The notes: generated by a model not told the origin, from the letters alone. DNA of 64,000 bases from Planctomycetota bacterium (GCA_013112555.1 JABFGK010000001.1:1338581-1402580); one strand, 5' to 3'; positions 9,797 through 19,796 are shown, counted from the stretch's first letter. Program-made: numbers and translations.

Positions 9797-10086
9797 GTAG
9801 ACCAGATTCCCCAGCCGAAGACTCCCTGCCGATAACCTGCCCTGTCCCGTTCTCAGGATCGGGAAGTCTGATTTAGATGCCTTATCAGGCATGGGACCGG
9901 CATCGCTATCCCCCTCTGTTATAGCCTCTTCCCAGCACCTCCGGGGTGCTGTGTCGAGCTGCGTGCTGGCATTCCAGTTGCATAGTGATCTCTGTCTGTC
10001 TCAGTAGGCCGGCGCGAAATGCAGTGGGCATACGCACCGCAGTGGGTAAAAGAACTGGTTTCCGTGGCAAGAGGGGTTACAAAGAG

Positions 10087-10725
10087 ATGTTCAATCTGCG
10101 CTGCAAGGCGCATCCTGCCCTGCTGGGCATGTGTGCCGTCGTTGGTGCGACAGGCGTCTTGAGTTACCGGATTCATTGTGTAGGAGATATTGTCGGAAGC
10201 GGACATGATTTTTCTGCCCTCGGGTGGTCGGAGAGCGAAATCTGCAAGCCGTGCCACACACCGCACCATGCAGATCTGAGCGTGAGCGCCCCGCTGTGGA
10301 ATCATGAACTAACTGGTGCAACGTACCAGCTGTATGACAGCGAGTACCTGATCGAGGAGCCCGAGCAACCGGGTGAAGCCTCACTCCTGTGTTTGTCCTG
10401 CCATGATGGGACCGTTGCCCTGGACTCCTATGGCGGGAATCACGGGGCCACCTTCATCGAAGGCGACGCACTGATCGGAACCGATCTGAGTGATGACCAT
10501 CCGATCGGGATTGCCTGGACGCACCAGTACCGAGGTTCGAACTGTAGGGGGTGCCATGGGAGCGGGCATCATGGAGGGGGCCTGTTTGACTTTGTGACGC
10601 CGTTTTATGACGGCAAAGTGGAATGCATGAGTTGCCATGAGCCGCACAACTCCGAGAACGAGCCCTTTATGCTCCGAATGAGCAATGCGGGTTCGGCCAT
10701 GTGCCTCGTGTGCCACCCGGTCTGA
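10087..10725 (+). CDS. Pentahaem c-type cytochrome, periplasmic
   Basis: Five CxxCH haem-binding motifs are visible (CKPCH, CLSCH, CRGCH, CMSCH, CLVCH) behind a hydrophobic N-terminal signal segment (LLGMCAVVGATGVLSY). I chose the ATG at 10087 rather than the upstream in-frame Met at 9946, because it leaves a normal signal peptide. The block DIVGSGHDFSALGWSESEIC and the segment CHDGTVALDSYGG are nearly repeated in the tetrahaem protein at 31542-32159, so the two are paralogues at opposite ends of the cytochrome region. It is transcribed towards the minus-strand cytochrome operon and ends at a strong hairpin. Role: small soluble electron carrier (inference). Confidence 0.85.
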   Translation: MFNLRCKAHPALLGMCAVVGATGVLSYRIHCVGDIVGSGHDFSALGWSESEICKPCHTPHHADLSVSAPLWNHELTGATYQLYDSEYLIEEPEQPGEASLLCLSCHDGTVALDSYGGNHGATFIEGDALIGTDLSDDHPIGIAWTHQYRGSNCRGCHGSGHHGGGLFDFVTPFYDGKVECMSCHEPHNSENEPFMLRMSNAGSAMCLVCHPV

Positions 10726-10763
10726 TCGATTTGACACGACCGGATATTACTGAGCCGCTGCCT

Positions 10764-10801
10764 GCGTCTTGCCTGGTCCTTCACGGGGCCAGGCAAGACG
10801 C
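10764..10801 (+). terminator. Terminator hairpin after the pentahaem cytochrome gene
   Basis: GCGTCTTGCCTGG at 10764-10776 and CCAGGCAAGACGC at 10789-10801 form a perfect 13-bp stem, followed by CTGTCTTTAA. It lies 38 bp past the stop codon. Confidence 0.75.
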
Positions 10802-10845
10802 CTGTCTTTAACGCAGCATATACAACGTTTCATGCGCACTGGAAA

Positions 10846-10875
10846 GGGCCTTCCGACCGTGTAGTCGAAAGGCCC
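10846..10875 (-). terminator. Terminator hairpin at the end of the minus-strand operon
   Basis: GGGCCTTCCGAC and GTCGAAAGGCCC form a 12-position stem with one mismatch. Read on the minus strand it lies about 65 bp past the stop at 10942. Together with the previous hairpin it insulates two convergent transcripts. Confidence 0.6.
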
Positions 10876-10941
10876 GAGTTATATGATTCGCAACTGAGAT
10901 GAGGCAGACGTGCGATATGCGGAATCGCCGAACGTGCCTGC

Positions 10942-12033
10942 TTACTCAACAGGGTCGTCAATCAGTCGCTTGAGTGCCTGCCGGTAGTGATAGATCGCCT
11001 TCTCCTGATCACCCTTCTTCTCACTGATCAGTCCCAGGTAGTAGTGGGTACGGGCCGGGTCGGGATTCAGGATCAAGACACGGTCGAGCAACTCCTGGGC
11101 AGCATCGAGTTCCCCACGCAGATAGAGGATGATGCCGTTGAGCAACATCGCATGTCGATTCTCCGGGTCTTTGGTCAACACGACGTTCACTTGCGCCTCC
11201 GCGTCATCGACGCGTTTCATGGCCAGGTACAAAGACGCCAGTTCAATGGTGATCTCGTTATTCTCCGGATCATGTTTCAGTGCTTCCTTCAACTCGTTCT
11301 CAGCACCTTGCAGCAATCCCTTTTCGCGGAGGAGCTGTGCCGTTGCCCGGTGGCGGGCAGCCTTGCTCTTCGGGCTCGTCCGATCAAAGTCCTTGATTTC
11401 CAACAACTGCTTGAGCTGGCCGTCATCGATCAGGCCGAGCGTGTGACGGGCGTAACTGCGCAGGACATGCGGGTAGTCCGACTTATAACTTGAGATGACG
11501 CGCGCGAGTTTTCCTTCCTTATCGATAATGATCGTCGTGGGAAGGACGATGAGGCCCAGATCACCGTAATAGTCACGGGCTGAGTCAAACAGGAGCGGCT
11601 CGTGGATCCCGTGCTGATCTCGAAACTCGCGGTAGTAGGTCGTCTTGGACAGATCGGTCGTGACGTAGATGAATTCGAGACTCGGGTTGTTCAGATCCTT
11701 CTTGAGTTGGTGCGCATCAATGGCAGCACGCTCTGAACTCCGCTGGGTGGCGCTGACGTAAACGACGACGAGCACCTTGCCCTTAAACTGACTCGAATCA
11801 TACGTCGTCTTGTCGATACCGGGTAGTTTGAACGCCGGTACCATCTCGCCGACTTTCACATTCCGGAGTTCATCGAGGATCATCGTCGTCTCACTGGCCG
11901 AGGCAGGCAGGACGGCCGATGGCCACGGTGCGCTTGCCGCGCACAGGGTGATGCCTGCCATGAGAATCCCGGCCATCGCGCGCGACGTGATCGGTGTGGA
12001 TTGTTCGTTGTGGTGCAGACCGCCGCGTTTCAT
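10942..12033 (-). CDS. Exported redoxin-like domain plus TPR repeats, lacking the redox cysteines
   Basis: 363 residues: a signal segment (about 15-45), an AhpC/TlpA-like thioredoxin fold (FKLPGIDKTTYDSSQFKGKVLVVVYVSATQ...VLPTTIIIDKEG) and C-terminal TPR repeats (about 220-355; for example ELKEALKHDPENNEITIELA). In TlpA-type proteins the loop after the VVVY strand carries CxxC. Here it reads SATQRSSERA, with no cysteine, so thiol oxidoreductase activity is unlikely. It is the last gene of the cytochrome operon (93 bp after the preceding gene), so a structural or assembly role for the haem proteins is plausible (inference). Confidence 0.75.
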   Translation of the reverse strand: MKRGGLHHNEQSTPITSRAMAGILMAGITLCAASAPWPSAVLPASASETTMILDELRNVKVGEMVPAFKLPGIDKTTYDSSQFKGKVLVVVYVSATQRSSERAAIDAHQLKKDLNNPSLEFIYVTTDLSKTTYYREFRDQHGIHEPLLFDSARDYYGDLGLIVLPTTIIIDKEGKLARVISSYKSDYPHVLRSYARHTLGLIDDGQLKQLLEIKDFDRTSPKSKAARHRATAQLLREKGLLQGAENELKEALKHDPENNEITIELASLYLAMKRVDDAEAQVNVVLTKDPENRHAMLLNGIILYLRGELDAAQELLDRVLILNPDPARTHYYLGLISEKKGDQEKAIYHYRQALKRLIDDPVE

Positions 12034-12126
12034 AGGCGTGGTCCTTTCGGTTGCTGGAATCGTTTCGTCAATCTCCGCTCACATCACAGTCCCGGCCTCT
12101 CAATCGACTCATCGTGAGTCAACGTC

Positions 12127-13668
12127 TCAGCCTTCCCCGGCCCCATCATCCGCAGTATCGGCTGCCTCACCCGGTGGCTCATCATCGGTGGCCGGCGGCG
12201 GTGTGCCATCTGGCTGGTTCTGTTCCTCGCTGGGCCAGATCGCCTTCCGCCCTTCGTGTTCATAGGGGACCTGCTCAATGCGGTCGTAGGCATACTTCGC
12301 ATGGCATCCCGGTGCACACGATCCGCCGGACTCAGACTTCTCAAAGTTGATCGGCAACTCCCACCCCTTCGGCCCGAACGGGACCGACTCGCGGATGTGG
12401 CGGTCGCGCTTGCTCGCATGTGTTTCGTGGCAGGCCCGGCAGGTACGACCCTTGCGGTCCTTGTTCACATGGAGGAAGTGCAGGTTCGTATTCCCGTTAC
12501 GGAAGTTCGTGAGCGAGGTGGTTTCAGGGTCATGCACGAGCTGCTTGTCATGGCAACTGAAGCACAGTGCATAACTCTCTTCCTTGAACGGTGCATAGAA
12601 CTCAGGCGGGTATTCCTTGATCAGGAGTCGGAAGTTCCCGCCGCCGTGGATCTCGTGGCAGGCCGCACAGTTACTCTGGGCCACCGGCCCGTGCAGACTC
12701 GTGCCCCCGGCGATCACCTTCTGGAGATTCCCGAGTTTGCGGCCATTATCGAGCGTGATTTCCTTGTCGTGGCACTCGAAGCAGAGGGTCATCATGTCGC
12801 CGCGGAGAATCATCGGATAGTCACTGGCGTGCCCGTCATGACAGTTGAGGCAGGCTCGCTCGGTCGTGACGGCAGCGTGCTGGGTGGTCGCTGAATCGAC
12901 CACGTGCTGGATCGTCTCATGGCACCCGAAGCACAGCGTGGGAGGATCTTCGCGAAGCATCATCGCATGATCGCCGGCATGCGGTTCGTGGCAGACCTGG
13001 CAATCAACATTGACCGGCCCGTGAATGACCCGACTCGATTCGATCTGGGTCTGGGTGGTGACATGGCACTGGAGACACACATCACGCCCCTGGGCGGCAA
13101 GCAGAAACGGGTACGGCGATGTATGCGGGGCATGGCAGGCGTTGCAGGCACCGGCAGCCACCGGACCGTGCAACACGTCCTTGCCGCCTGTCACATCATC
13201 GTGGCACTTGCTGCACAGTTCGGCTGCAGAGGTCGCCTTGAGCAGCGAGCGCTCTTCACCCCCGTGCGGGTGGTGGCATTCAAGGCACTCACCGGTCATG
13301 AGGGGCTTGTGAACGTTGATCCCCTCCTCTGCCACCGGGAGTTCATGGCAGAACAGGCAGAGTTCCTGCTGCTCGCGGGCCAGCCTGTAGGTGTGCTCTT
13401 CGGCATTGATCAGTTCGTGACAGGCATCGCAGGCGTCAACATTGACCGGCCCGTGCACAAACGACATGTTCTTGACATCCACGTGACAGGTATCCGTCAC
13501 ACACCCTTCGCGCGGGACAGCCTGCGTCGGGGGATCCTGTGGCAGGATAATGGCAGCCAGCATCGCGGGCCCAGCCACCAGGAGCGCGACGGCCCCGGCA
13601 TGGAATGCACCCCCACGCCTGTGCGCTGTACCGGCCATCGATGGGTTCAACTCGTCTCTGCGTTGCAT
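12127..13668 (-). CDS. Multihaem c-type cytochrome (13 CxxCH plus 2 variant motifs)
   Basis: A 513-residue exported protein with 13 CxxCH motifs, an N-terminal CVTDTCH (CX4CH) and a C-terminal CAPGCH (CX3CH). Most motifs occur in doubled-CXXCH units of the form LHGPV...C-x2-CH...LC-x2-CH. The start at 13668 is chosen over the upstream frame because GGGAGG lies 6 nt before it and a signal segment follows (GAVALLVAGPAMLAAIILP). The tail is acidic and Pro-rich. It is a paralogue of the adjacent 13769-15457 gene, with the same motif order, including the two variant motifs at the same ends. Predicted periplasmic or surface electron conductor. Confidence 0.85.
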   Translation of the reverse strand: MQRRDELNPSMAGTAHRRGGAFHAGAVALLVAGPAMLAAIILPQDPPTQAVPREGCVTDTCHVDVKNMSFVHGPVNVDACDACHELINAEEHTYRLAREQQELCLFCHELPVAEEGINVHKPLMTGECLECHHPHGGEERSLLKATSAAELCSKCHDDVTGGKDVLHGPVAAGACNACHAPHTSPYPFLLAAQGRDVCLQCHVTTQTQIESSRVIHGPVNVDCQVCHEPHAGDHAMMLREDPPTLCFGCHETIQHVVDSATTQHAAVTTERACLNCHDGHASDYPMILRGDMMTLCFECHDKEITLDNGRKLGNLQKVIAGGTSLHGPVAQSNCAACHEIHGGGNFRLLIKEYPPEFYAPFKEESYALCFSCHDKQLVHDPETTSLTNFRNGNTNLHFLHVNKDRKGRTCRACHETHASKRDRHIRESVPFGPKGWELPINFEKSESGGSCAPGCHAKYAYDRIEQVPYEHEGRKAIWPSEEQNQPDGTPPPATDDEPPGEAADTADDGAGEG

Positions 13669-13768
13669 GAGCCACCTCCCTGGATAGGTGCTCCACCGTG
13701 AGCCTGTCTGTTCGGCCTGCAGGTTATGATCGGGAGACGGCCTCCCGTACATGACATGAACCTGCCCA

Positions 13769-15457
13769 TCAGCCTTCTCCTGCCCCTTCCGATTCATCAG
13801 TCTCCTCTCCCGGCGTCTCATCCTCTGACGGCTGCTCACCCGCGGCTGGATTGGCCGGAGACGCCCGGTCATATTCCTTCGGTTCGTGACAGCCGGGGGC
13901 GCAACTGCCTCCCGTGTCCGTCTTCTTGAAGCCGATCGGCATCGGGTAAATCTCCGAGCCTTCAAATGGGACCGTTCGAGCAATGTGCTTCGGCAGATCT
14001 GAGCCGTGAATCGCGTGGCATGTCTTGCATGTGCGGCCCTTCTTGTCCCGGTGCACATGCAGGTAATGCAGGTTCGTATCGCCGTCGCGGAAGCCCGTCA
14101 GGTCATCGGTCAGTTCCGTCAGCACCAGTTCCCGATTATGGCAGGAGAAGCACAGGACATAACTCTGCAGATTGAAGTCTGCATAGAACGTCGGCGGGAA
14201 TGTCTCACGCAGGAGTTTGACGTGGGTGCTGCCGTGGACGTTATGACAGGCAGCGCAATCACCTGATTCGACCGGGCCGTGCAGATACTGCTGGGCCGTG
14301 ACGCTCGACGTCATATCCGGGATCGTTCTCCCGTCATAGGCAGTGATCGGCTTGTTATGACATTGGAGACACAACGTGGTCTGCCGGTCCTTGAGCATCT
14401 TGGGACGCCCGCTTGCGTGGGCATCGTGACAGTTGGCACAGCGCTCGGCTGTGAAGACGGCCTCGTGCGGGGCGGTCGCCAGTCCGACCTGTTCCTCCAG
14501 GTCTTTGTGGCAGGCGAAACAGGCTTGTTCGATCGGAAAGTTGAGATGATGCTCGAAGTCGGATGCATGCGCCGCATGACAGGTCGTGCAGGCTTCCTTA
14601 ACGGCGTCGTGCACGTATGGGGCATTTCGAATCGCATAGGCCGACTCGGCATGGCACATGAAGCAGTGGTCCCGATTCTCGCCGCCGCGCAGCAGGTGAA
14701 GGTAGTTCGATTCGTGAGGTTGATGGCAGGCAGCACAGTCCCCTGCATGGTACGGTTCGTGGCCGTAGATGCCCTCTGACGGCAGATGGCACAAGGCACA
14801 GACTTCCTCCACGGAAGGCTGGCTCATCAGAAAATCGGCCTCTGATGCATGTGGATCGTGGCACCCGACGCACCCCGGGTTTTCGACGGCTGCATGGATA
14901 TGCTCGCGTTGGTTCCCGATCTGATGACAGAAGGTACACGTGTCGTTGTCCTCGGGTCGTGTCAGCGGGTATTCATGGGTGCCGGTGTCCGGCTCGTGGC
15001 AGGCTTCACAGTTGACCAGCGCGATGGGGGCGTGAATGTGCGAGGCCGTGAGGTAGGTCACATGGCACTCAGGGGTAATACACGACGCATCGTCGGGCAG
15101 CGGACCGGTCGGTTTGGGAGCCGGCTGGTCAGCAGGGATAATGTCCCACAGCCGCTCGCCCTGGTCGAGCCGAGGGCGGACCGTCGGGGTCGTGCCGCCG
15201 GCCTGCTGCGTGCCGATCCGTTCCTGCTCCGAGACATATCTCGCCGAGGAATCGGAGGATGCCCGGGTTTTGCCATCACCCTGTGAGTCCGAGGGATTCT
15301 CCGAGCCTGATGATGAGCCGCCGTGTTTGCCGCATCCACTCAACCCGATCAGGATGATCGATGCGAGGCAAACTGCCACCCATCTGTGTCGGCATAAGAG
15401 GGCGACCCATGACGACATGCCTTTGTTTCTCGAATTGTCGCTGCCGTGCCTTGTCAT
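13769..15457 (-). CDS. Multihaem c-type cytochrome lipoprotein (13 CxxCH plus 2 variant motifs)
   Basis: 562 residues with a lipoprotein signal (ASIILIGLSGC, lipobox Cys near residue 42) and a Ser/Gly-rich linker. It then carries CITPECH (CX4CH), 13 CxxCH motifs (CEACH, CTFCH, CVGCH, CALCH, CAACH, CFMCH, CTTCH, CFACH, CANCH, CLQCH, CAACH, CFSCH, CKTCH) and a final CAPGCH. The haem ladder and tail match its downstream neighbour, a tandem duplication. Its start follows the upstream gene's stop by 2 bp, so the two are translationally linked. As a lipid-anchored haem wire it is a good candidate to sit at the outer membrane near the barrel protein (inference). Confidence 0.85.
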   Translation of the reverse strand: MTRHGSDNSRNKGMSSWVALLCRHRWVAVCLASIILIGLSGCGKHGGSSSGSENPSDSQGDGKTRASSDSSARYVSEQERIGTQQAGGTTPTVRPRLDQGERLWDIIPADQPAPKPTGPLPDDASCITPECHVTYLTASHIHAPIALVNCEACHEPDTGTHEYPLTRPEDNDTCTFCHQIGNQREHIHAAVENPGCVGCHDPHASEADFLMSQPSVEEVCALCHLPSEGIYGHEPYHAGDCAACHQPHESNYLHLLRGGENRDHCFMCHAESAYAIRNAPYVHDAVKEACTTCHAAHASDFEHHLNFPIEQACFACHKDLEEQVGLATAPHEAVFTAERCANCHDAHASGRPKMLKDRQTTLCLQCHNKPITAYDGRTIPDMTSSVTAQQYLHGPVESGDCAACHNVHGSTHVKLLRETFPPTFYADFNLQSYVLCFSCHNRELVLTELTDDLTGFRDGDTNLHYLHVHRDKKGRTCKTCHAIHGSDLPKHIARTVPFEGSEIYPMPIGFKKTDTGGSCAPGCHEPKEYDRASPANPAAGEQPSEDETPGEETDESEGAGEG

Positions 15458-15459
15458 AA

Positions 15460-17059
15460 TCAGCCGCTGTCCTCTGGTGTCGATTCCGGTGGCATCGGGA
15501 TGACAGGTTCTCCTCCGAGCGCCTCAATCACCTGTGAGGCATAATCAATGGAGATGCTGAGCAGGGCGGTCGCATAGGTGGCATTATGAACACCGCGACC
15601 CAGGCTCACAAAACGGATGTTATGCTCCGCATCACCCAGGAGTCGCCGGAGCTCGAGTTGCTGGACCGGATCAATGTCATCCAGCGCGTTCGCGAGCAGC
15701 GCATCCGCCTGGATAAAAATGGACTCAGCCTGGAACAAGCCGGATTCGATCGACTCCTTCCATTCATCCAGCACACCCTCGTAGCGGTTCCCGTGGCAGT
15801 AGTCGCAACGATTCTGGGCTGCGATATACGTTTGGCCGATCACATCGGCAACCCCGCTGCCGTATTCCTTCTCCTGGTGACAGGCGATACAGTCGACCTG
15901 GGCCAGGAACATCGGGCTGGGCATTGATTCGACACCACGGCCGCCGACGCCTCGGTACATCTCGACCGGGCCGCCGTGACTTTGCTCGTGGCACTGGCCG
16001 CAGGTACCGGCCGGCTCCGAGCAGATGCTTCGATCCGAGCAGATCGACAGCAGGGGGGACGCCGGCATTCAGGTGATGCTCAATCTGAACGTGGCACGAG
16101 GAGCATTCCACCTTGTGTTCCGTGACGTGCTGACGGTGGATGAACTGGGTTTCCCCGAATCGCGTCATGTGGCCGGCGGTGTTGTGGCAGTTCCAGCACT
16201 GCTGGCGGGGCACTTCCCCGTCGCCCTTGATGACGTCGGAGTGACAGTTCTCGCACGTGACACCCTTGTCCAGATAGGCTTGATGCTGGAAGATGCCGGT
16301 CGCCAGCCGGATTTCCTTCTGCGGGGCACCGTGACATGAACCGCACCCGCCGACGACCTCTTCGTCACGCCCATGCTTCATCCCCTTGAAGTGGCAGGTA
16401 AAGCAGGAGTCAAGCGTGACGACCAGGTGCTGGCCCTGGACGATCTGCGAGTGACAGGACACACACCGGAGTTGCTTTCCACGTCGGAGTTCGCCGAGGT
16501 GCGGCTTGTGATCGAAGTGGATCGTGATTTCATCGCCGCGCTGCGTCGCGACATCCCACTCTACGAGACCCTCAAGCAGGCGGTGGCTGTGACAGCCCTC
16601 TCGCAGACAGGACTCGTCCCGAACTTCGGCGTGCGGCTTCGAGCCATAGGTGTCGGTGATGTACTTGACGGCCTGGCTCGAGGCTTCGAACTTGCCTTTG
16701 ACCGTGTTTTGCCAGCCGGGCTCAAAGTGGCAGTCACCGCAGGGGACGGTGTTGTGGGTCGATTCATGCCACGCCATGTAATACGGCTCCATGATGTGGC
16801 ACCCACGGCAGAAGCCGGGGGTCATCGAGTACTCGGCAAAAGCGACGCCGATCCCGATGAAGAGAACAAAGCCCCACAGGAGCATGCCCCAGGGTGTGAT
16901 GGAGAAGAGGATGAACCGTCCCTTGCGAGGACGGAACCCGAGCAGGCGTGCTGCGACCGACGGCTGATGCGGCGTCTGACCTTCCGTCACCGGTAAGTCG
17001 TCTGTTCCGCCTGCCTCGGTCGAGTCATTTGGGTTTTGCTGCTGCTGCTGTGCACACAT
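15460..17059 (-). pseudogene. NapC/NirT-type multihaem quinol-dehydrogenase-like cytochrome, frameshifted at a C6/G6 run
   Basis: The start at 17059 follows AAGGACAGGTG. One membrane anchor (FILFSITPWGMLLWGFVLFIGIGVAF) is followed by a NapC/NirT-like haem domain (FCRGCH, CGDCH, CLREGCH) and further haems. After repair I count 11 CxxCH plus one CX4CH. The frame breaks at the G6 run 16053-16058; deleting one base joins ...HLNAGVP to LLSICSDRSICSEPAGTCGQ and continues to 15460 (about 532 residues). NapC-family proteins draw electrons from menaquinol and pass them to periplasmic cytochromes. It lies 17 bp after the cytochrome-b fusion gene. The frameshift is probably a sequence error. Confidence 0.8.
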
Positions 17060-17076
17060 AACGCACCTGTCCTTAG

Positions 17077-19467
17077 TTACAGAACTTGCAGACCGGCCAG
17101 GATAATCAGGGCCACCAGGCCGACGCCGATGAGCATGGCCAGGATGCCGATGACGATCGCCAGCGGCCTGACCCACGGGGCCGGCGGCGGAACCCGCAAC
17201 TCATCGAGCGTCCCGTTGGCAACCAGCCGTGCATGTTCTTCCGGTCGTTCAATGATGAACTCCTCTTCCGGGAGTTGCCCGGAGAAGATGACATCATCAA
17301 CAGGGAACTTCTCCATCCGCAGGTGAGCGTTGAAGAAGTGAATCGTGAAGATAAACCCGACCGCCAACAGGGCCTCGTACCCGTGTACGATCATGGCCAC
17401 GTTGAACATCCAGCCGGGAACGAAGTTCGAGAAGAACGTCGGGAACCAGAGTAGCAGACCGGACCCGCCGATGATCCCGGTCCCGAAGATCTCGGCCCAA
17501 TAGTCAAACTTCTCCCAATAGGTCCAGCGATCGAAACGCGGCTTCTTGCCGCCGAACACGAACCATCGGAACATGCCGATGCAATCGCTGATGTCTTTGA
17601 TGCGCGGCAGCATCGTGCGCGGGCCGAGCAGCCAGTTCCGCACCATGTTGTTGTTGTGACGACGAGCCGAGCGGACGAGGCCGATCATGTGCACCGTGAA
17701 GTTCCCGATCAGCATGATGGCAAAGAACCGGTGCCAGAGCCCTGCTGCCACGCCGCCGCCGAAGAAGGTCGCGAGGCGCTGAGCCCAGAGCTGGTCGGCA
17801 AACAGAAGCGGCATCCCCGTCAGGGTGAGCCCGAAGAACGTGATGATCACGAACACATGGTTGACCCGGTTCAGGACGGTGAAGCGCCGAATGCCGGGGC
17901 CTCTGCGATCAACCTTATGACCGTTCCCGTTCTTGACGCGTTCCACGGCGGAGCGCAGGAACCAGAGGATACAGTGCAGTCCGAAGAACCCGAAGGCTGC
18001 GCTCATCACGATTACGAAGTACATCCAGACGGCGTACAGAACGGGGTAGCGCTCACGGTCCTTGAAATCGGCGTGCGGGTCGAACGTGATAAAGTTCCGA
18101 TTCGCGCCGGCGTGGCAGTCTCCGCCGGGTCCGCGGCAGGTGCTGACGAGGTTCGTGGGGTGAAGCCGTGACAGGGAATCAGCCTTCGGCAGAATGTTGT
18201 GGGAGCCGTGACAGTCACTGCATCGCGCCGCAAGGTTTGACCCGAGTTTCGTCACCTGCCCGTGATAGCTTTGGCGATACGTTTCGTAAAAGGTGGCACG
18301 GCCGGTCTCGGTCATGTCCGGGTTGTCATGACAATCACCGCATTCCTCGACGAGCCCTTTCTTGAAGTCCGGCGTATTGGCCCGCGTGATTTCGTGCGCG
18401 GTGTGGCAGTCTGTACACACAGGGGCCCGCTCATCGCCGGCTTCGAGTTTCTGGCCGTGAACGCTCGTCCGGTACGTTGCGTCGACACCCATGTGGCACT
18501 GCCCACAGGTGCGCGGAACGTTCTCACGGTGAACGAGTGATTGACTGTCGGCTGCCGGGTGTACTTCGTGGTGCCCGTGGCAATCAGCACAGGTGGCGGC
18601 AACAACCAGGCCGCTGCCGGTCACCGCTCGCCCGTGGGCGCTGTCGATATAGGCAGCCACATGATCTGAGGGGGCATAGCCCTCCGGCGTGTTCTTCGAG
18701 TGCTGTTCGTGGCAGTCGCCGCATACCTTGACGACATTGAGCGGAAAGACGAGGGACTCCATGTCGCTCTTGGGCAGGATCTCGTGGCTGCCGTGGCAGG
18801 TCGCGCAGGTCGGTGCCTGCTTGTCGCCTTTCACCTTCATCTCGGCATGGATGCTGCGGAGGACGTCGATCCCCGGTTCGGCATGGCACGCGCCGGTGCA
18901 ATCTGCAGGGGGGAGATGGACGGCATGGGGCAGGGTGGCAGCCTTGCGATGGCAATCGATGCATCGGAGGTCTGCGTGCACCCCGCGGTCCAGCGTGTTA
19001 GGGCCGAGATACAACCCCGGTCGCACCGCCGGTTCCTCGTCAATCGGGGGAAGTTCCTGAGCGTTCTGGCCGGCGCCTTGCGACGGCTCATCCGGCGCAA
19101 CCAGCCCTTCGTCGGACGGAACCAGGCCGACCATCACTCGACGCTCAGAGGGAGTGAGTTCTGAAATATGAGACTGCCCATGACAGTTCAGGCATCGCTT
19201 GTTCTGCAGCGCGACCTCCTGTGGGGTCACTTGCGCCGATCGGCGGTCGAGCAGGGAGGAGCGAGGTGGAGATTGAGCGAGGCTGATCAGGGGCAGTGCG
19301 ACGACGGCCAGCAGCGCCGTGAGCCACAAGGGCACGTGGCAGCTGAGTCGAGGTGATCGAACAAAACGTCTGGTTGCCTTCTTGTCGCTCGCGATCGACA
19401 TGAGACCGGGCACATCCATTGGTGCGGGGCGGCGGTTCTCATATCGGTGCGATGAATCGTAGTGCAT
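17077..19467 (-). CDS. Multihaem cytochrome c fused to a b-type cytochrome membrane domain
   Basis: 796 residues; start at 19467 chosen because GGAGGAG lies about 10 nt upstream. In order: signal/anchor (PLWLTALLAVVALPLISLA), a periplasmic haem domain with nine CxxCH (CLNCH, CIDCH, CATCH, CGDCH, CADCH, CGQCH, CTDCH, CGDCH, CSDCH) plus CTGACH and a widely spaced CRGPGGDCH, then four to six membrane helices resembling the formate-dehydrogenase-gamma / cytochrome b561 type, with His residues in RVNHVFVIITFFGLTLTG, HRFFAIMLIGNFTVHMIG and VHGYEALLAVGFIFTIHFF. It probably exchanges electrons between quinone and periplasmic cytochromes. First gene of the operon running to 10942. Confidence 0.8.
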   Translation of the reverse strand: MHYDSSHRYENRRPAPMDVPGLMSIASDKKATRRFVRSPRLSCHVPLWLTALLAVVALPLISLAQSPPRSSLLDRRSAQVTPQEVALQNKRCLNCHGQSHISELTPSERRVMVGLVPSDEGLVAPDEPSQGAGQNAQELPPIDEEPAVRPGLYLGPNTLDRGVHADLRCIDCHRKAATLPHAVHLPPADCTGACHAEPGIDVLRSIHAEMKVKGDKQAPTCATCHGSHEILPKSDMESLVFPLNVVKVCGDCHEQHSKNTPEGYAPSDHVAAYIDSAHGRAVTGSGLVVAATCADCHGHHEVHPAADSQSLVHRENVPRTCGQCHMGVDATYRTSVHGQKLEAGDERAPVCTDCHTAHEITRANTPDFKKGLVEECGDCHDNPDMTETGRATFYETYRQSYHGQVTKLGSNLAARCSDCHGSHNILPKADSLSRLHPTNLVSTCRGPGGDCHAGANRNFITFDPHADFKDRERYPVLYAVWMYFVIVMSAAFGFFGLHCILWFLRSAVERVKNGNGHKVDRRGPGIRRFTVLNRVNHVFVIITFFGLTLTGMPLLFADQLWAQRLATFFGGGVAAGLWHRFFAIMLIGNFTVHMIGLVRSARRHNNNMVRNWLLGPRTMLPRIKDISDCIGMFRWFVFGGKKPRFDRWTYWEKFDYWAEIFGTGIIGGSGLLLWFPTFFSNFVPGWMFNVAMIVHGYEALLAVGFIFTIHFFNAHLRMEKFPVDDVIFSGQLPEEEFIIERPEEHARLVANGTLDELRVPPPAPWVRPLAIVIGILAMLIGVGLVALIILAGLQVL

Positions 19468-19796
19468 CCGCTCGGCTCCTCCGCGCTGGGGCAGTCCTTG
19501 CGCGGCCTGGAGGGCCATCTCCTGCTTCACAGCAATCCGTGCCCTCTGGCTATCGTTGTTGCACATCACGTGCCATAACCATGTGCAGTGAAGCACCGTG
19601 TTCGCTGCCGAGGTTTCCGTGCTTCCCAAGGCCGGGACTTTAGGCACTAACCGGCTCCTGATACCGCGAAATCAATAGCATTTACCCCTATTTCAATCCT
19701 CATATCGAAGAATCAGGGATTGTCAGTAGGGGCAGTTCCGGAGTGCGCGCACGCGCTTCGGGAGCGCCCACCGGTGCCGACGTTCCAGCCCGGGAT

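Noticed and set aside
13669..14058. N-terminal extension of the 12127-13668 cytochrome
   Set aside because: It overlaps the upstream gene in another frame, is Arg-rich antisense-like sequence, and a strong GGGAGG precedes the 13668 start.
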